Positions 1 to 8,878 of a DNA stretch of 45,463 nt are shown here, piece by piece. This DNA comes from a virus, in the IMG/VR virus record IMGVR_UViG_3300044701_005145, positions 1-45,463 of that record. One strand, 5' to 3'. A model generated the notes under the pieces. The model saw nothing but the letters and a program-made list of their open reading frames with translations, was not told the DNA's origin and did no database searches. The position numbers were made by a program, and so were the translations under genes. How positions within the stretch are numbered: the first letter of the stretch is position 1; every line of letters begins with the position of its first letter.

Positions 1-1
1 T

Positions 2-442
2 TGTTCAGGATTATGGATTAAAATTCTTTTTCATGATGATTTTTTGTTTGATGAATATTCTTTGGAAACTCAGGCTAATTTTATTAAATCAAATCAAGAA
101 ATTATTTGGTTTTTTACAAACTTTTACCACACAAATACTGGTCATGATTTATACAGATTTTATCAACCGAATTGGAATGAACAAATGTTGTCAGGACATA
201 ATACTCTCGGAGCTCCCAGTGGACTTACACTTAAAAATGAAAATATCATTTTTTTTGACGAGGATTTATGTTGGTTGATGGATTGCGACTATTATCATAG
301 AATGAAAAATAAATATGGACCCCCAAAAATTCTGAGAGAAACCACCTATGTTAATAGAACATCAAATGAAAGATTAACTGATACTTTATCTGAAGAATTC
401 AAATCAAAAGAATTTGAAATAATTTCAAAAAAATATGCTTAA
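2..442 (+). CDS. Glycosyltransferase family 2-like, C-terminal part (5' truncated by window)
   Basis: The reading frame is open from the left edge, so the start lies outside the window. The visible part begins with CSGLWIKILFHDDF; the HDD is the expected metal-binding acidic motif of a GT-A fold enzyme. It then shows GAPSG and DLCWLMDCDYYHRM, which match the acceptor-side region of GT2 enzymes where the catalytic acid and an aromatic D-x-D-like stretch occur. The stop overlaps the start of the next gene by 8 bp, the first of many tight junctions in this cassette. The family assignment is good; donor and acceptor sugars cannot be read from the sequence. A TTG at 44 is in frame but is unlikely to be the real start because coding similarity extends upstream of it. 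Confidence 0.72.
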   Translation, partial: CSGLWIKILFHDDFLFDEYSLETQANFIKSNQEIIWFFTNFYHTNTGHDLYRFYQPNWNEQMLSGHNTLGAPSGLTLKNENIIFFDEDLCWLMDCDYYHRMKNKYGPPKILRETTYVNRTSNERLTDTLSEEFKSKEFEIISKKYA

Positions 443-1082
443 ACTTAAAAATGTAACTATAGTTTCTGTTGCTGGAGTTAATGCGGAAACTTCCCTTAAA
501 GCGATAAAATACTCTCAATCAAAAATTCAATTTGCAGAATCAAAATTGATTACACCAAGTGATTTGAGAGACAACGAAGTTGAGGTTATTAAGTGTAAGA
601 ATCTTAATTACGAAGAGTATAATTATTTTATAGTATACGAACTTTACAAGTACATAAATACAGATTTTGCATTGGTAGTACAAAATGACGGATTTGTAGT
701 TAATGAGTCTCAATGGACTGATTCATTTCTAAAATATGATTATATAGGGGCTTTATGGCCGATACCTAAAGATGATTTTTCATACAAAGATTCACAAGGT
801 GATTTATATAGAGTAGGAAATGGCGGTTTTTCTTTGAGGAGTAAAAGACTTATGGGATTAGCAGATAAATTAAATTTGGAGTGGAAAGAATATTTCGGTT
901 ATTTCCATGAAGATGGTTTCATTTGTGTTCATAACAGAAAAATTTATGAAAAAAATGGGTGTGTTTTTGCCGATATTGAAACAGCATCTAAGTTTTCCCA
1001 CGAAACTGATGTGGATGAAAATCGAGACAAATTACCATTTGGTTTTCATGGTAAAAATCACCCATACTATAAACTAATATAA
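435..1082 (+). CDS. DUF5672-like putative glycosyltransferase
   Basis: This 215-residue protein resembles the DUF5672 family, a GT-A-like group found in polysaccharide clusters. Visible marks are an N-terminal beta strand (VTIVSVAGVN), the acidic VVQNDGF segment around residues 81-87, YIGALWP, a glycine-rich VGNGGFSLRSKRL stretch, an HEDGF motif and a C-terminal FGFHG. In GT-A enzymes the QNDGF position is where a DxD-type metal ligand sits, and the NGGFSLRS segment is typical of the family. It overlaps the preceding gene by 8 bp and is followed after 8 bp by an epimerase, so it is probably part of the same operon. Its substrate is unknown. Confidence 0.72.
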   Translation: MLKLKNVTIVSVAGVNAETSLKAIKYSQSKIQFAESKLITPSDLRDNEVEVIKCKNLNYEEYNYFIVYELYKYINTDFALVVQNDGFVVNESQWTDSFLKYDYIGALWPIPKDDFSYKDSQGDLYRVGNGGFSLRSKRLMGLADKLNLEWKEYFGYFHEDGFICVHNRKIYEKNGCVFADIETASKFSHETDVDENRDKLPFGFHGKNHPYYKLI

Positions 1083-1090
1083 AATTTTAT

Positions 1091-2080
1091 ATGAAAGTAT
1101 TAATAACAGGTGTTGCAGGTTTAATTGGGTCAAGACTATCAAAATGGATAATGGAAAATCATCCTCATGTTCATGTGGTTGGAATCGATAATTTAACTGG
1201 TGGTTATTTGGAAAACGTCCCGTCTAAAGTTGAGTTATGGCAAATGGATTTAGTGTCTCACCCGATAGAAAATTGTTTCGAAACCCACAAATTTGACTAT
1301 GTTTTTCATTTTGCAGCATACGCCGCAGAGGGACTAAGTCCGTTTATACGTTCTTATAATTATCAAAACAATTTAGTCGCAACCTCAAGAATAATTAATC
1401 AATGTATTAAACACGATATAAAAAGATTAGTTTTCACATCAACCATGGCCGTTTATGGTGAAGGAAATCCTCCGTTTGATGAATCCCATGTACCTTCACC
1501 TGTAGACCCATATGGTATTGCGAAGTATGCATGTGAAATGGATATTAAAGTGGCGGGGGAACAACACGGGTTAGATTGGTGTATTATTAGACCGCATAAT
1601 GTATATGGAGTGAATCAAAATATTTGGGACAAATACAGGAACGTTTTGGGGATTTGGATGTACCAACATTTAAATAATGAACCGATGACTATATTTGGTG
1701 ATGGTATGCAAAAAAGAGCCTTTAGTTTTATCGATGATTGTTTAGAACCGCTATGGAAAGCCGCGGTAGACTCAAGAGCATCGAAAGAAATTATAAACTT
1801 AGGAAGTTCAATTTTTTATACAATAAATGAAGCAAATTCAATATTAAGAGAGGTTATTGGTTCAGGTGAGATTATCTACATGGAAAAAAGACATGAGGTT
1901 AAAAACGCACACCCCACGTGGACAAAAAGTATGAAACTTTTAGATTACGAAGACAAAACAAATTTAAAAGATGGTTTGAAAACTATGTGGCAGTGGGCAC
2001 AAAAACAACCCAAAAGAAAAAGACTAATTTGGGAGAAATACGAGTTAGAAAAAGGTATATACTCTTTTTGGAAAAATTAA
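1091..2080 (+). CDS. NAD-dependent epimerase/dehydratase (UDP-glucose 4-epimerase-like SDR)
   Basis: This is an extended short-chain dehydrogenase of 329 residues, a normal length for nucleotide-sugar epimerases. The Rossmann motif GVAGLIG is at residues 7-13, the catalytic Ser/Thr lies in FTSTMAVYG near 115-122, and the YxxxK pair is Y140 and K144. The segment RPHNVYG is typical of GalE and related enzymes. It should interconvert or oxidise a nucleotide-activated sugar, feeding the neighbouring glycosyltransferases. Whether it acts on UDP-glucose, UDP-GlcNAc or a GDP-sugar cannot be decided by eye. The next gene starts 3 bp after its stop and encodes a second SDR enzyme, so two sequential sugar-modifying steps are likely. 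Confidence 0.85.
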   Translation: MKVLITGVAGLIGSRLSKWIMENHPHVHVVGIDNLTGGYLENVPSKVELWQMDLVSHPIENCFETHKFDYVFHFAAYAAEGLSPFIRSYNYQNNLVATSRIINQCIKHDIKRLVFTSTMAVYGEGNPPFDESHVPSPVDPYGIAKYACEMDIKVAGEQHGLDWCIIRPHNVYGVNQNIWDKYRNVLGIWMYQHLNNEPMTIFGDGMQKRAFSFIDDCLEPLWKAAVDSRASKEIINLGSSIFYTINEANSILREVIGSGEIIYMEKRHEVKNAHPTWTKSMKLLDYEDKTNLKDGLKTMWQWAQKQPKRKRLIWEKYELEKGIYSFWKN

Positions 2081-2083
2081 AAT

Positions 2084-2995
2084 ATGAATAAAGAAACTAA
2101 ATTATTAGTAACAGGTTGCAAAGGGTTAGTAGGTAGTGAAATGACCGGTGATGTATTGGTTGGAAAAGAATTTGATTTGAGAATTCCTCATCAATCGGAT
2201 GAAATGGTTAATTTTCACAAACCAACACACGTTATACATTGTGCGGCGAAAGTGGGAGGTATTGGTGGAAACATCTCTGCAATGGGTGAATACTTCTACG
2301 ACAACTTAATGATTAACACTAATGTTATTGAGTCTTGTAGAAAATTCCAAGTCGAAAAACTTATGGTATTTTCGTCTAATTGTGTTTTTCCATACGATAT
2401 AGAATATCCTATCACTGAAGATAAAATTCATTTAGGTCCTCCTCATGAAACAAATTATGGGTATGCATACGCGAAAAGAATGGCCGATATTCAAATAAAG
2501 GCATATAATCAACAGTATGGGTTGAATTATTTTAGCGTTCTGCCTTGTAATATGTACGGACCTAATGACAACTATAATTTAGAAACAAGTCATGTTATAC
2601 CTTCATTAATACACAAAGCGTATTTAGCAAAAATTAACAATACTAACATCAACGTTTGGGGAAGTGGAAAAAGTTTGAGAGAATTTATTTTTTCTAAAGA
2701 CGTTGCAGACATAAGTCAAATTCTGATAAAAGATTACAAAGATATTAAACCAATTTTACTTTCAACCGGTAATGAAATTTCTATAGAGGAAATTATTACA
2801 ATAATTTGTGATATTATAAAATTCAAAAAAAATATAGTTTTTGATAAATCAAAACCTGAGGGTGTTTTTAGAAAACCTTCAGACAATACCTATTTGAAAT
2901 CAATCATCGGAGACTATAAATTTACAAGTATAGAAAAGGGGTTAGAAGAAACAATTGAATATTTCATAAAAAATTATAATACAGTAAGAAAATGA
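2084..2995 (+). CDS. fcl: GDP-L-fucose synthase-like SDR
   Basis: GDP-L-fucose synthase converts GDP-4-keto-6-deoxymannose to GDP-L-fucose by epimerisation and NADPH reduction. The protein has the GCKGLVG nucleotide loop (residues 11-17), the family marker AAKVGGIGGN (54-63), the SSNC segment with Ser98 and Cys100, Tyr127/Lys131 in YAYAK, and His170 in SHVIPSLI. These match the catalytic Ser, Cys, Tyr, Lys and His known for the E. coli enzyme. The partner GDP-mannose 4,6-dehydratase is not in the window; it may lie upstream or be supplied by the host. A fucosyltransferase-like gene at 4927 is a natural user of the product. The stop overlaps the next start by 4 bp (ATGA). Confidence 0.83.
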   Translation: MNKETKLLVTGCKGLVGSEMTGDVLVGKEFDLRIPHQSDEMVNFHKPTHVIHCAAKVGGIGGNISAMGEYFYDNLMINTNVIESCRKFQVEKLMVFSSNCVFPYDIEYPITEDKIHLGPPHETNYGYAYAKRMADIQIKAYNQQYGLNYFSVLPCNMYGPNDNYNLETSHVIPSLIHKAYLAKINNTNINVWGSGKSLREFIFSKDVADISQILIKDYKDIKPILLSTGNEISIEEIITIICDIIKFKKNIVFDKSKPEGVFRKPSDNTYLKSIIGDYKFTSIEKGLEETIEYFIKNYNTVRK

Positions 2996-4218
2996 AGGAG
3001 TTATTGAATTTGGGAGAACTTTATATCTCCGATTTTATTAGGGAAAATGAATCTCCAAGAGGAGGAAAATACGAATTAAAATTAGTACTAGACGAATCTG
3101 TGGGAGCTCCGAAATTAGAAAAAGTTGCAGACCAATCGATGATGTTTGGTAAATATTGGTATAGGTCAGGTATAAATCATACCATGAAAAAAGAACTCAA
3201 AGAAATAGTCGATGATGTTATGACTATAAAAAAACTTAAAGAGAATGATATTTGGCTAGATATTGCTAGTAACGATGGAACGTTACTAAGTTTTTTACCC
3301 AAAAAATTACTCAGAATTGGTGTCGACCCATGTGATGATTCTTATAAAGTAGAAGCAGAAAAACACGCGGATTTGATTATACAAGATTTTTTTAGTTCTA
3401 AATCATATAAAGATAGTAAATTTGGAAAGTTTAAGGCAAAAGTAATCACATGTATTGCAATGTTTTATGACTTAGAAGACCCGAAAAAATTTTTGAGGGA
3501 AATTTCAGAAATATTAGATGATGGTGGCATATTTGTTTTACAAATGAGCTATACTCCTCTTATGATTAAACAACTTGCGTTTGATAATATATGTCATGAA
3601 CATGTTTGGTATTATTCACTTTTCAATATTAAAAATCTTTTGGAAGAGGTTGGATTCAAAGTATTTAATTGTGAATTGAATGATGTTAATGGTGGTTCTT
3701 TTAGGGTTTATGCAACTCCGAACACACGTTCTTATGAAACAATAGGCAATCAACAATATAGAGATGTATCCGAATATAGAATCAATTCCATACTTGAATA
3801 CGAAAAGACTCTGAACTTAAATAAACACGAGGTGTGGCAAGAATTTTTTTCTAAAATTGAAGACCTTAAACATAAGGTAGTAAATTTCATAAAAGAAAAA
3901 AAGTTAGAAAAAAAGAAGGTTTGGGCTTACGGAGCATCAACTAAAGGAAATACTTTGTTACAATATTTTGGTTTAGATTCTACACTGATAGATGGTATTG
4001 CGGAAAGAAGTCCATATAAGTGGGGACTTAAAACAGTAGGTACAAATATACCAATCTACTCGGAAGATGAGATGAGGAAACACAAACCTGATTACCTTTT
4101 AGTCTTACCTTGGCATTTTATAAATGAATTTGTCGAGAGAGAACAAGATTTTCTAAAGGATGGTGGAACATTTATAGTACCGTGTCCTCAATTTGAATTA
4201 ATTACATATAAAAAATAA
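2992..4218 (+). CDS. Sugar C-methyltransferase (TylCIII/NovU-type), zinc ligands missing
   Basis: The 408-residue protein has the architecture of nucleotide-sugar C-methyltransferases: a SAM-binding domain with motif I WLDIASNDGT (88-97) followed by the characteristic C-terminal domain containing VWAYGASTKGNTLLQYF and a DYLLVLPWHF strand. The family normally starts with a small zinc-binding domain carrying CxxC pairs. Here the equivalent region (residues 1-60, with LNLGELYISDF and KYELKLVLDES) keeps the spacing but has no cysteines, so zinc binding appears lost. It probably methylates a keto-deoxy sugar nucleotide made by the two SDR genes just upstream, to which it is coupled by an ATGA overlap. 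Confidence 0.82.
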   Translation: MKELLNLGELYISDFIRENESPRGGKYELKLVLDESVGAPKLEKVADQSMMFGKYWYRSGINHTMKKELKEIVDDVMTIKKLKENDIWLDIASNDGTLLSFLPKKLLRIGVDPCDDSYKVEAEKHADLIIQDFFSSKSYKDSKFGKFKAKVITCIAMFYDLEDPKKFLREISEILDDGGIFVLQMSYTPLMIKQLAFDNICHEHVWYYSLFNIKNLLEEVGFKVFNCELNDVNGGSFRVYATPNTRSYETIGNQQYRDVSEYRINSILEYEKTLNLNKHEVWQEFFSKIEDLKHKVVNFIKEKKLEKKKVWAYGASTKGNTLLQYFGLDSTLIDGIAERSPYKWGLKTVGTNIPIYSEDEMRKHKPDYLLVLPWHFINEFVEREQDFLKDGGTFIVPCPQFELITYKK

Positions 4219-4222
4219 ATTT

Positions 4223-4930
4223 ATGAAAAAAATCAGCATTCTGATGCCAACTAGAAATAGATTTGAGTTAGCAAAAAAATCTATCGACTCTTTATTCGAG
4301 AACTGTCAATCTATTAAAAATTTTGAGGTTCTTTTAGCTGTGGATTATGATGATACTGAGACAACTAAAAAATTAGCCGATTATATAAATAATAAAAAAA
4401 ATATAAAAATGTTTTTTTATGAAAGACAATTTTATAGGGGATTAAATGTTTATATAAATGATTTGGCTCAGAGAGCAAAGGGAACATCACTAATGTTATG
4501 GAACGACGATTCCATTATAGAAAGTAAAAATTGGGATTATGAGATTTTAAAAAATCATGAAACATTTTGTGTACTAAACCCTTTAGTTTCAAATATGGAG
4601 GACTTTTGGAAAAATAAAGGGGTTTTGTACCCAATAATTCCAAAAAAATGGATTGAAATAACTGGCGAATGGTCAAGAGTACCGGCGTGCGATTCAGTAA
4701 TAGATTTACTGGCAAAAAGATTAGGACTATTGGTAAAATTAGAAACAGTTTCTATATTTCATGATAGATACGAAAATACAGGAAATAATCACGACGTAAC
4801 TTACAAGGAGGTGACTGCCGACAAAGTTAATCCTAATTATGTAAAAGAATTTCATATTGGTTATCCTGAAGTTATCGAAGAACATTATAATAAATTAAAA
4901 TATTATTTGGATTCAAAAAACAAAATATGA
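4223..4930 (+). CDS. Glycosyltransferase family 2-like
   Basis: The protein opens with ISILMPTRNR, the standard first strand of GT2 enzymes, followed by a helix (ELAKKSIDSLFENC) and FEVLLAVDYDD, a nucleotide-binding acidic segment. LMLWNDDSI near residue 92 is the GT-A metal-binding motif equivalent to DxD. At 235 residues it is short and compact, with no membrane segment, so it probably acts in the cytosol on a soluble or protein acceptor. It lies 4 bp after the methyltransferase and overlaps the fucosyltransferase-like gene by 4 bp (ATGA). Specificity is unknown. Confidence 0.75.
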   Translation: MKKISILMPTRNRFELAKKSIDSLFENCQSIKNFEVLLAVDYDDTETTKKLADYINNKKNIKMFFYERQFYRGLNVYINDLAQRAKGTSLMLWNDDSIIESKNWDYEILKNHETFCVLNPLVSNMEDFWKNKGVLYPIIPKKWIEITGEWSRVPACDSVIDLLAKRLGLLVKLETVSIFHDRYENTGNNHDVTYKEVTADKVNPNYVKEFHIGYPEVIEEHYNKLKYYLDSKNKI

Positions 4931-5826
4931 TTATAACTGAATTTTATTATGGACAAGGTTTAGGAAACCAACTATTTGTGTACGTAACTACCAAATCAAT
5001 TGCTTTGGATAGGGGATATGAGTTCGGGTACATAGGGTTAGAAAATATTGGTGACAGGAGATATAACAATAGTGGGGTTTATTTTATGGACTTGGACCTC
5101 GGAATACAAGTAGATATGTCGAAAATTAGTAATTATTACAAAGAAAAAGAGTTTAGAATTAAAACAAATAATAGTCATCACGATGCAACCATCGGATGTG
5201 ATATTAGACTCTATGACGATAATTTAACGAAAGTTCCAGATAATTGTAAGATAGACGGAGTCATGCAAGGTGAGGATTATTTTTATCACAGAAAAAACGA
5301 AATAAAAGAATGGTTGAAAATTAAACCTGAGTATGATTGCAAAGATTTTTCCAACGAAGATACATGTGTAATAAATTTCAGAGATTATCGAGGAGCTTCC
5401 GAATTATATTTGGAAAAAGATTATTGGATGAACGCCATTAATCACATGATTAAAATAAACCCCGACATGCAATTTATCGTCATAACTGAAAGTCCTTCCG
5501 CCGCCTCTGAAATGCTACCTCATTTAAAAGATAGAATATTTCATTTTGATGTTGGAAAAGACTATTCCATCATAAACAATGCCAAGTGGTTAATTTTATC
5601 AAACTCGAGTTTTGCATATTTTCCCGCATTTACGAACACAAACGTAAAATTAACGATAGCGCCTAAATATTGGGCTAGGTATAACGTGTCAGATGGTTAT
5701 TGGTCATGTGGATATAATTTATATAGAGATTTTATGTATATGGATAAAAAAGGTAATTTACAATCATACGATGATTGTTTAAAAGAGTTTGAAATTTATA
5801 AAAAAGAAACTAAAATTTATGGCTAA
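4927..5826 (+). CDS. GT11-like (alpha-1,2-fucosyltransferase-like) protein
   Basis: GT11 enzymes transfer L-fucose from GDP-fucose. The N-terminus carries GQGLGNQLFVYVTTKSIA, closely matching the GT11 signature GGLGNQMFQYA. Around residue 150 INFRDYRGA replaces the usual HxRRGDY donor-binding motif, and KDYSIINNAKWLILSNSSF near 212 corresponds to the family's D...M..C...I.SNSSFSWW block. The match is convincing at both ends, although the central motif is divergent. With a GDP-fucose synthase encoded 2 kb upstream, a fucosylation step is a reasonable inference. The length (299 residues) is normal. The stop overlaps the next gene by 8 bp. Confidence 0.72.
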   Translation: MIITEFYYGQGLGNQLFVYVTTKSIALDRGYEFGYIGLENIGDRRYNNSGVYFMDLDLGIQVDMSKISNYYKEKEFRIKTNNSHHDATIGCDIRLYDDNLTKVPDNCKIDGVMQGEDYFYHRKNEIKEWLKIKPEYDCKDFSNEDTCVINFRDYRGASELYLEKDYWMNAINHMIKINPDMQFIVITESPSAASEMLPHLKDRIFHFDVGKDYSIINNAKWLILSNSSFAYFPAFTNTNVKLTIAPKYWARYNVSDGYWSCGYNLYRDFMYMDKKGNLQSYDDCLKEFEIYKKETKIYG

Positions 5827-6676
5827 AATATATGATATTTTTACATTTTTTAATGAATTAGAATTACTAGAGCTTAGATTAGAAATACTAGATAGGTTTG
5901 TCGATAAGTTTGTTCTTATTGAATGTGTTGAGACTTTTTCTGGTAATAAGAAACCGTTGTACTATGAAGAAAACCAACACTTGTTCAAAAAGTACCATCA
6001 CAAAATTATTCACCATGTAACTTACGACCCATTGATTTCTTTCATGGACGCAGAAAACAGGTTGTCAGACCCCAATTTTGACGCTCTAACAAAAGAAATA
6101 TGTCATCAAGCACTTACTTCAACTAATGTCCCTAAAGGAGAAACACATTGGCTAAAAGAGTTCTACCAAAAAGAAAATATACGAAGAGCTTTATTGAATT
6201 TACAAGATGATGATTTGTGTTTTATTTCTGATTTAGATGAAATTTGGAACCCTAATTTAGATTATTCAAATATACAAAATGATAAGATTTATAAATTAAA
6301 TCAATTATCATACTCTTTATACCTAAATAACCGTTCAAGCGAACCTTGGGCAGGAACTTTACTAACAAAATATAGTAATATTAAAAACTCATGTTTGAAT
6401 CATCTCAGAACAGTTTCCAAAACTACTTATGAATATTTGGAAAATGGTGGTTGGCATTTTACCTTTATGGGTGGAAAAGAACAAATAAGTTTAAAGCTTG
6501 AATCGTATGGACATCAAGAATTTAACAAAGAGAGCATCAAAAATAATATTGAGAGAAATTTACTCTTAAATAAAGATGTGCTCGGTAGAAACCATTTTCA
6601 TTTTTGGGTAGACGAAAGTAATTTACCAAAATATTTAATCGACAACAAAGAAAAATACAAAAAATTTTTTAAATGA
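5819..6676 (+). CDS. GT17-like glycosyltransferase (MGAT3-type fold)
   Basis: The N-terminus MAKIYDIFTFFNELELLELRLEIL and the later CFISDLDEIWNP match GT17 (beta-1,4-mannosyl-glycoprotein N-acetylglucosaminyltransferase-like) proteins, where SDxDEI supplies the metal-binding acids. Further marks are WLKEFYQKENIRRAL and NGGWHFTFMGG. An in-frame ATG at 5789 exists, but I chose 5819 because similarity to the family begins at MAKIYD and this gives an 8 bp overlap with the preceding stop, in line with the other junctions. The protein has 285 residues and no signal peptide or membrane segment. The acceptor is unknown; GT17-like genes occur in bacterial and phage glycan clusters. Confidence 0.76.
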   Translation: MAKIYDIFTFFNELELLELRLEILDRFVDKFVLIECVETFSGNKKPLYYEENQHLFKKYHHKIIHHVTYDPLISFMDAENRLSDPNFDALTKEICHQALTSTNVPKGETHWLKEFYQKENIRRALLNLQDDDLCFISDLDEIWNPNLDYSNIQNDKIYKLNQLSYSLYLNNRSSEPWAGTLLTKYSNIKNSCLNHLRTVSKTTYEYLENGGWHFTFMGGKEQISLKLESYGHQEFNKESIKNNIERNLLLNKDVLGRNHFHFWVDESNLPKYLIDNKEKYKKFFK

Positions 6677-7428
6677 TTACCATAAGTACACTTTTATACG
6701 AAGGAAACTATATGCAAATTTTGAATGAAAACTCATGGTTTTTAAAATATAGTCCCTCTTACGAATATAAAAAAACAATAATAATAAATAATGTCAATGA
6801 CAGAACTTATATTGAAAGATTATTAGAAGAAATAATTAAAAAAAAATTCAGTAACGTGAATTATTTTTTTGTTGAAGATTTTGAAAAAATAAGTATAAAA
6901 AATTTTAATCTTGAAATTGATAAAAATCAAACTTTGGGTTACTACTATATAATTCCATATTTTACTCTTATTGATTATCTCGATAGTGAATATATCTTTC
7001 ACATTAGTGAAGATTGTACAAAAAATATTTTTTTTGACGACAATTTCGTAAAATCATCAATTGATAGTTTAAATAAAAACCCAAATTTATTATCCACAAC
7101 ATTAAGTTTCGGTCTCCCTAAACAAAGTTTTGGGTACGATGTTGGAGAATGGGAACAAATAGAATCTTTTAGATATAAAAATTTAGAAATTAAAAATGAC
7201 AATTATTTTTGGTATAGTTTAGGGTTTAGTGACCAAGTTTTTGTGGCAAAAACAAACTTACTTAAAAAAATTGACTATAATTTAGAAACCAGGGAAAACC
7301 CAATATGTTTCGGTACAACATATTGTCCCGATTCTTGGGAAAGGAGAGTTGCAGAATATATGTATCAAAATAATTTATATAGAGGTATTTGGAAAAATAG
7401 TGAACATTATTATTTACATGGAAAATAA
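6673..7428 (+). CDS. Hypothetical protein of glycan cassette, GT-A-like
   Basis: I do not recognise this 251-residue protein as a named family. It begins with a short strand (ITISTLLYEGNYM) and carries YIFHISEDC around residue 115, placed where a GT-A fold would have its acidic metal-binding segment. The C-terminal third has FSDQVFVAKTNLL and CPDSWERRVAEYM, reminiscent of the acceptor-binding part of small GT2-like enzymes. It overlaps the preceding GT17-like gene by 4 bp (ATGA). A glycosyltransferase role is inferred from context and weak motif resemblance only. The gene is especially rich in Asn, Lys, Ile and Tyr codons, as are its neighbours. Confidence 0.55.
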   Translation: MITISTLLYEGNYMQILNENSWFLKYSPSYEYKKTIIINNVNDRTYIERLLEEIIKKKFSNVNYFFVEDFEKISIKNFNLEIDKNQTLGYYYIIPYFTLIDYLDSEYIFHISEDCTKNIFFDDNFVKSSIDSLNKNPNLLSTTLSFGLPKQSFGYDVGEWEQIESFRYKNLEIKNDNYFWYSLGFSDQVFVAKTNLLKKIDYNLETRENPICFGTTYCPDSWERRVAEYMYQNNLYRGIWKNSEHYYLHGK

Positions 7429-7462
7429 TTATTTTTTTTTAAAATTTAATCAATAAGAGTAT

Positions 7463-8122
7463 ATGAAAGAAGTTGTAATTGCAGGATACAATAAACCATT
7501 AGATTGGATAAAAGATTTTAATTCTGATGTCAAGTTGACAATCTATAGAAAAGGGGAGAGTATCTCATACGAAAATGAAATTTATATTCACGATAATGTT
7601 GGGAGGGATGTTCATACTTTTTTCAATCATATTTATCAAAATTATGAAAATTTATCTGAATATACTTTTTTTGTTCAAGATTATCCTTTCGACCATTGGG
7701 AAAACCTAATTGAAGTTATTAATGGCGATTTAGAAAATTTTATAAATAAATCAACTTTAAATTTTGATGGATATTTTGGTTTTCATTATAATACAATAGG
7801 TACTATGTGGCAAATGTATCCCTCGTCTCATTTCAAACATGGCAAAATAATAAGTTGTAGTAGCAATGGGCAACCCCAAGACAGTGACAACAATGTTGAT
7901 GTGGACTCATATTGGGATATACTATTTGAAAACCCAAAACCAAAAATGTATGAATTTGTACCTGGAGGACATTTTGGTGTTTCTAAATCTCAGGTACATA
8001 TCAGAAGTAAAAAATTTTACTCAAAAATTGTCGAGCTCCTCGAGAATGACCAGAGAGCACCTTGGAGAATCGAAAGACTTGAAGGATATATTTTCTGTCC
8101 TGAATATAAAACAAAATTTTAA
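7463..8122 (+). CDS. DUF3431-like protein
   Basis: The 219-residue protein matches the DUF3431 pattern: an N-terminal VVIAGYNKPLDWI, then LTIYRKG, NVGRDVHTFFNHIYQNYENL, and YTFFVQDYPFDHW. In this family the NVGRE/D and Q..PFDHW motifs are the most conserved. DUF3431 proteins are thought to be GT-A-like transferases and often occur in polysaccharide or lipid-glycan loci, but no reaction is established. The C-terminal FVPGGHFGVSKSQV resembles the region with a catalytic base in related GT folds. The gene is preceded by a 34 bp T-rich gap and closes the first glycan block. Confidence 0.75.
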   Translation: MKEVVIAGYNKPLDWIKDFNSDVKLTIYRKGESISYENEIYIHDNVGRDVHTFFNHIYQNYENLSEYTFFVQDYPFDHWENLIEVINGDLENFINKSTLNFDGYFGFHYNTIGTMWQMYPSSHFKHGKIISCSSNGQPQDSDNNVDVDSYWDILFENPKPKMYEFVPGGHFGVSKSQVHIRSKKFYSKIVELLENDQRAPWRIERLEGYIFCPEYKTKF

Positions 8123-8149
8123 AAAAATTAAAAAATATTAATAATCCCA

Positions 8150-8878
8150 ATGAGTAGAACAACAAAGAAACCATCCCCGACTCAATTAGAAACAAAAGTT
8201 CAAGAAAACAAAAAAAAATTAATATGTTCTATAATAAAGAAAAAAACCAAAGAAAAATTTTTATCAGAAAGTCAAAAAATTTATTATGAAAAATTAAGAG
8301 ATAATCAAATTACATTATGTTCGGGTCCCGCAGGAGTAGGTAAAAGTTATATAGCAATGAAATGTGCAATAGATTTGTTGTCTGACCCTGAAACTCCATA
8401 TGAAAAAATTATAATTGTGAGACCTGCAGTAGAAGCTGAAGAAAAGTTGGGCTCTTTGCCGGGTAATCTCGAAGAAAAACTAGACCCTTATATATTTCCA
8501 TCATATTATCTTTTGAACAAAATAATAGGTAAAGAAAATCGAGAAAAACTAAAAGAGATAGAAGCAATCGAAGTTTTTGCACTGGCATATATGAGAGGTA
8601 TGAACATTGATAATTCTATTTTGATTTTTGAAGAAGCACAGAATTCCACTCCAAATCAAATGAAATTATTGATGACAAGAATAGGATTTAATTCAAAATT
8701 TTTTATTTCGGGAGATTTGGAACAAACTGACAGATATAAAGACAAAACACAATCAGGATTATATGATGCAATTCAAAAATTTTCAGATATTAATGATATT
8801 GGGAGTTTTGAATTTGGACATAATGATGTTGTTAGAAACCCACTAATTACAAAAATCCTAAAAAAATATGAAGAATGA
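8150..8878 (+). CDS. phoH: PhoH-like ATPase
   Basis: PhoH proteins are P-loop ATPases common in bacteria and in many marine and T4-like phages; their role is uncertain, with RNA helicase or ribonuclease-linked activity proposed. Here Walker A is GPAGVGKS (residues 59-66), followed by IIIVRPAVEAEEKLGSLPG, the PhoH signature, then FALAYMRGMNI and Walker B SILIFEEAQN near 155-164. SGDLEQTDR is the sensor motif. The 242-residue length fits the single-domain phage form. A lysine-rich N-terminal tail (about 40 residues) precedes the ATPase core. The stop overlaps the next gene by 4 bp. Confidence 0.93.
   Translation: MSRTTKKPSPTQLETKVQENKKKLICSIIKKKTKEKFLSESQKIYYEKLRDNQITLCSGPAGVGKSYIAMKCAIDLLSDPETPYEKIIIVRPAVEAEEKLGSLPGNLEEKLDPYIFPSYYLLNKIIGKENREKLKEIEAIEVFALAYMRGMNIDNSILIFEEAQNSTPNQMKLLMTRIGFNSKFFISGDLEQTDRYKDKTQSGLYDAIQKFSDINDIGSFEFGHNDVVRNPLITKILKKYEE

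Noticed and set aside
7429-7462. Terminator in the T-rich gap after the gene ending at 7428
   Set aside because: There is a T run, but no stem of useful length before it.
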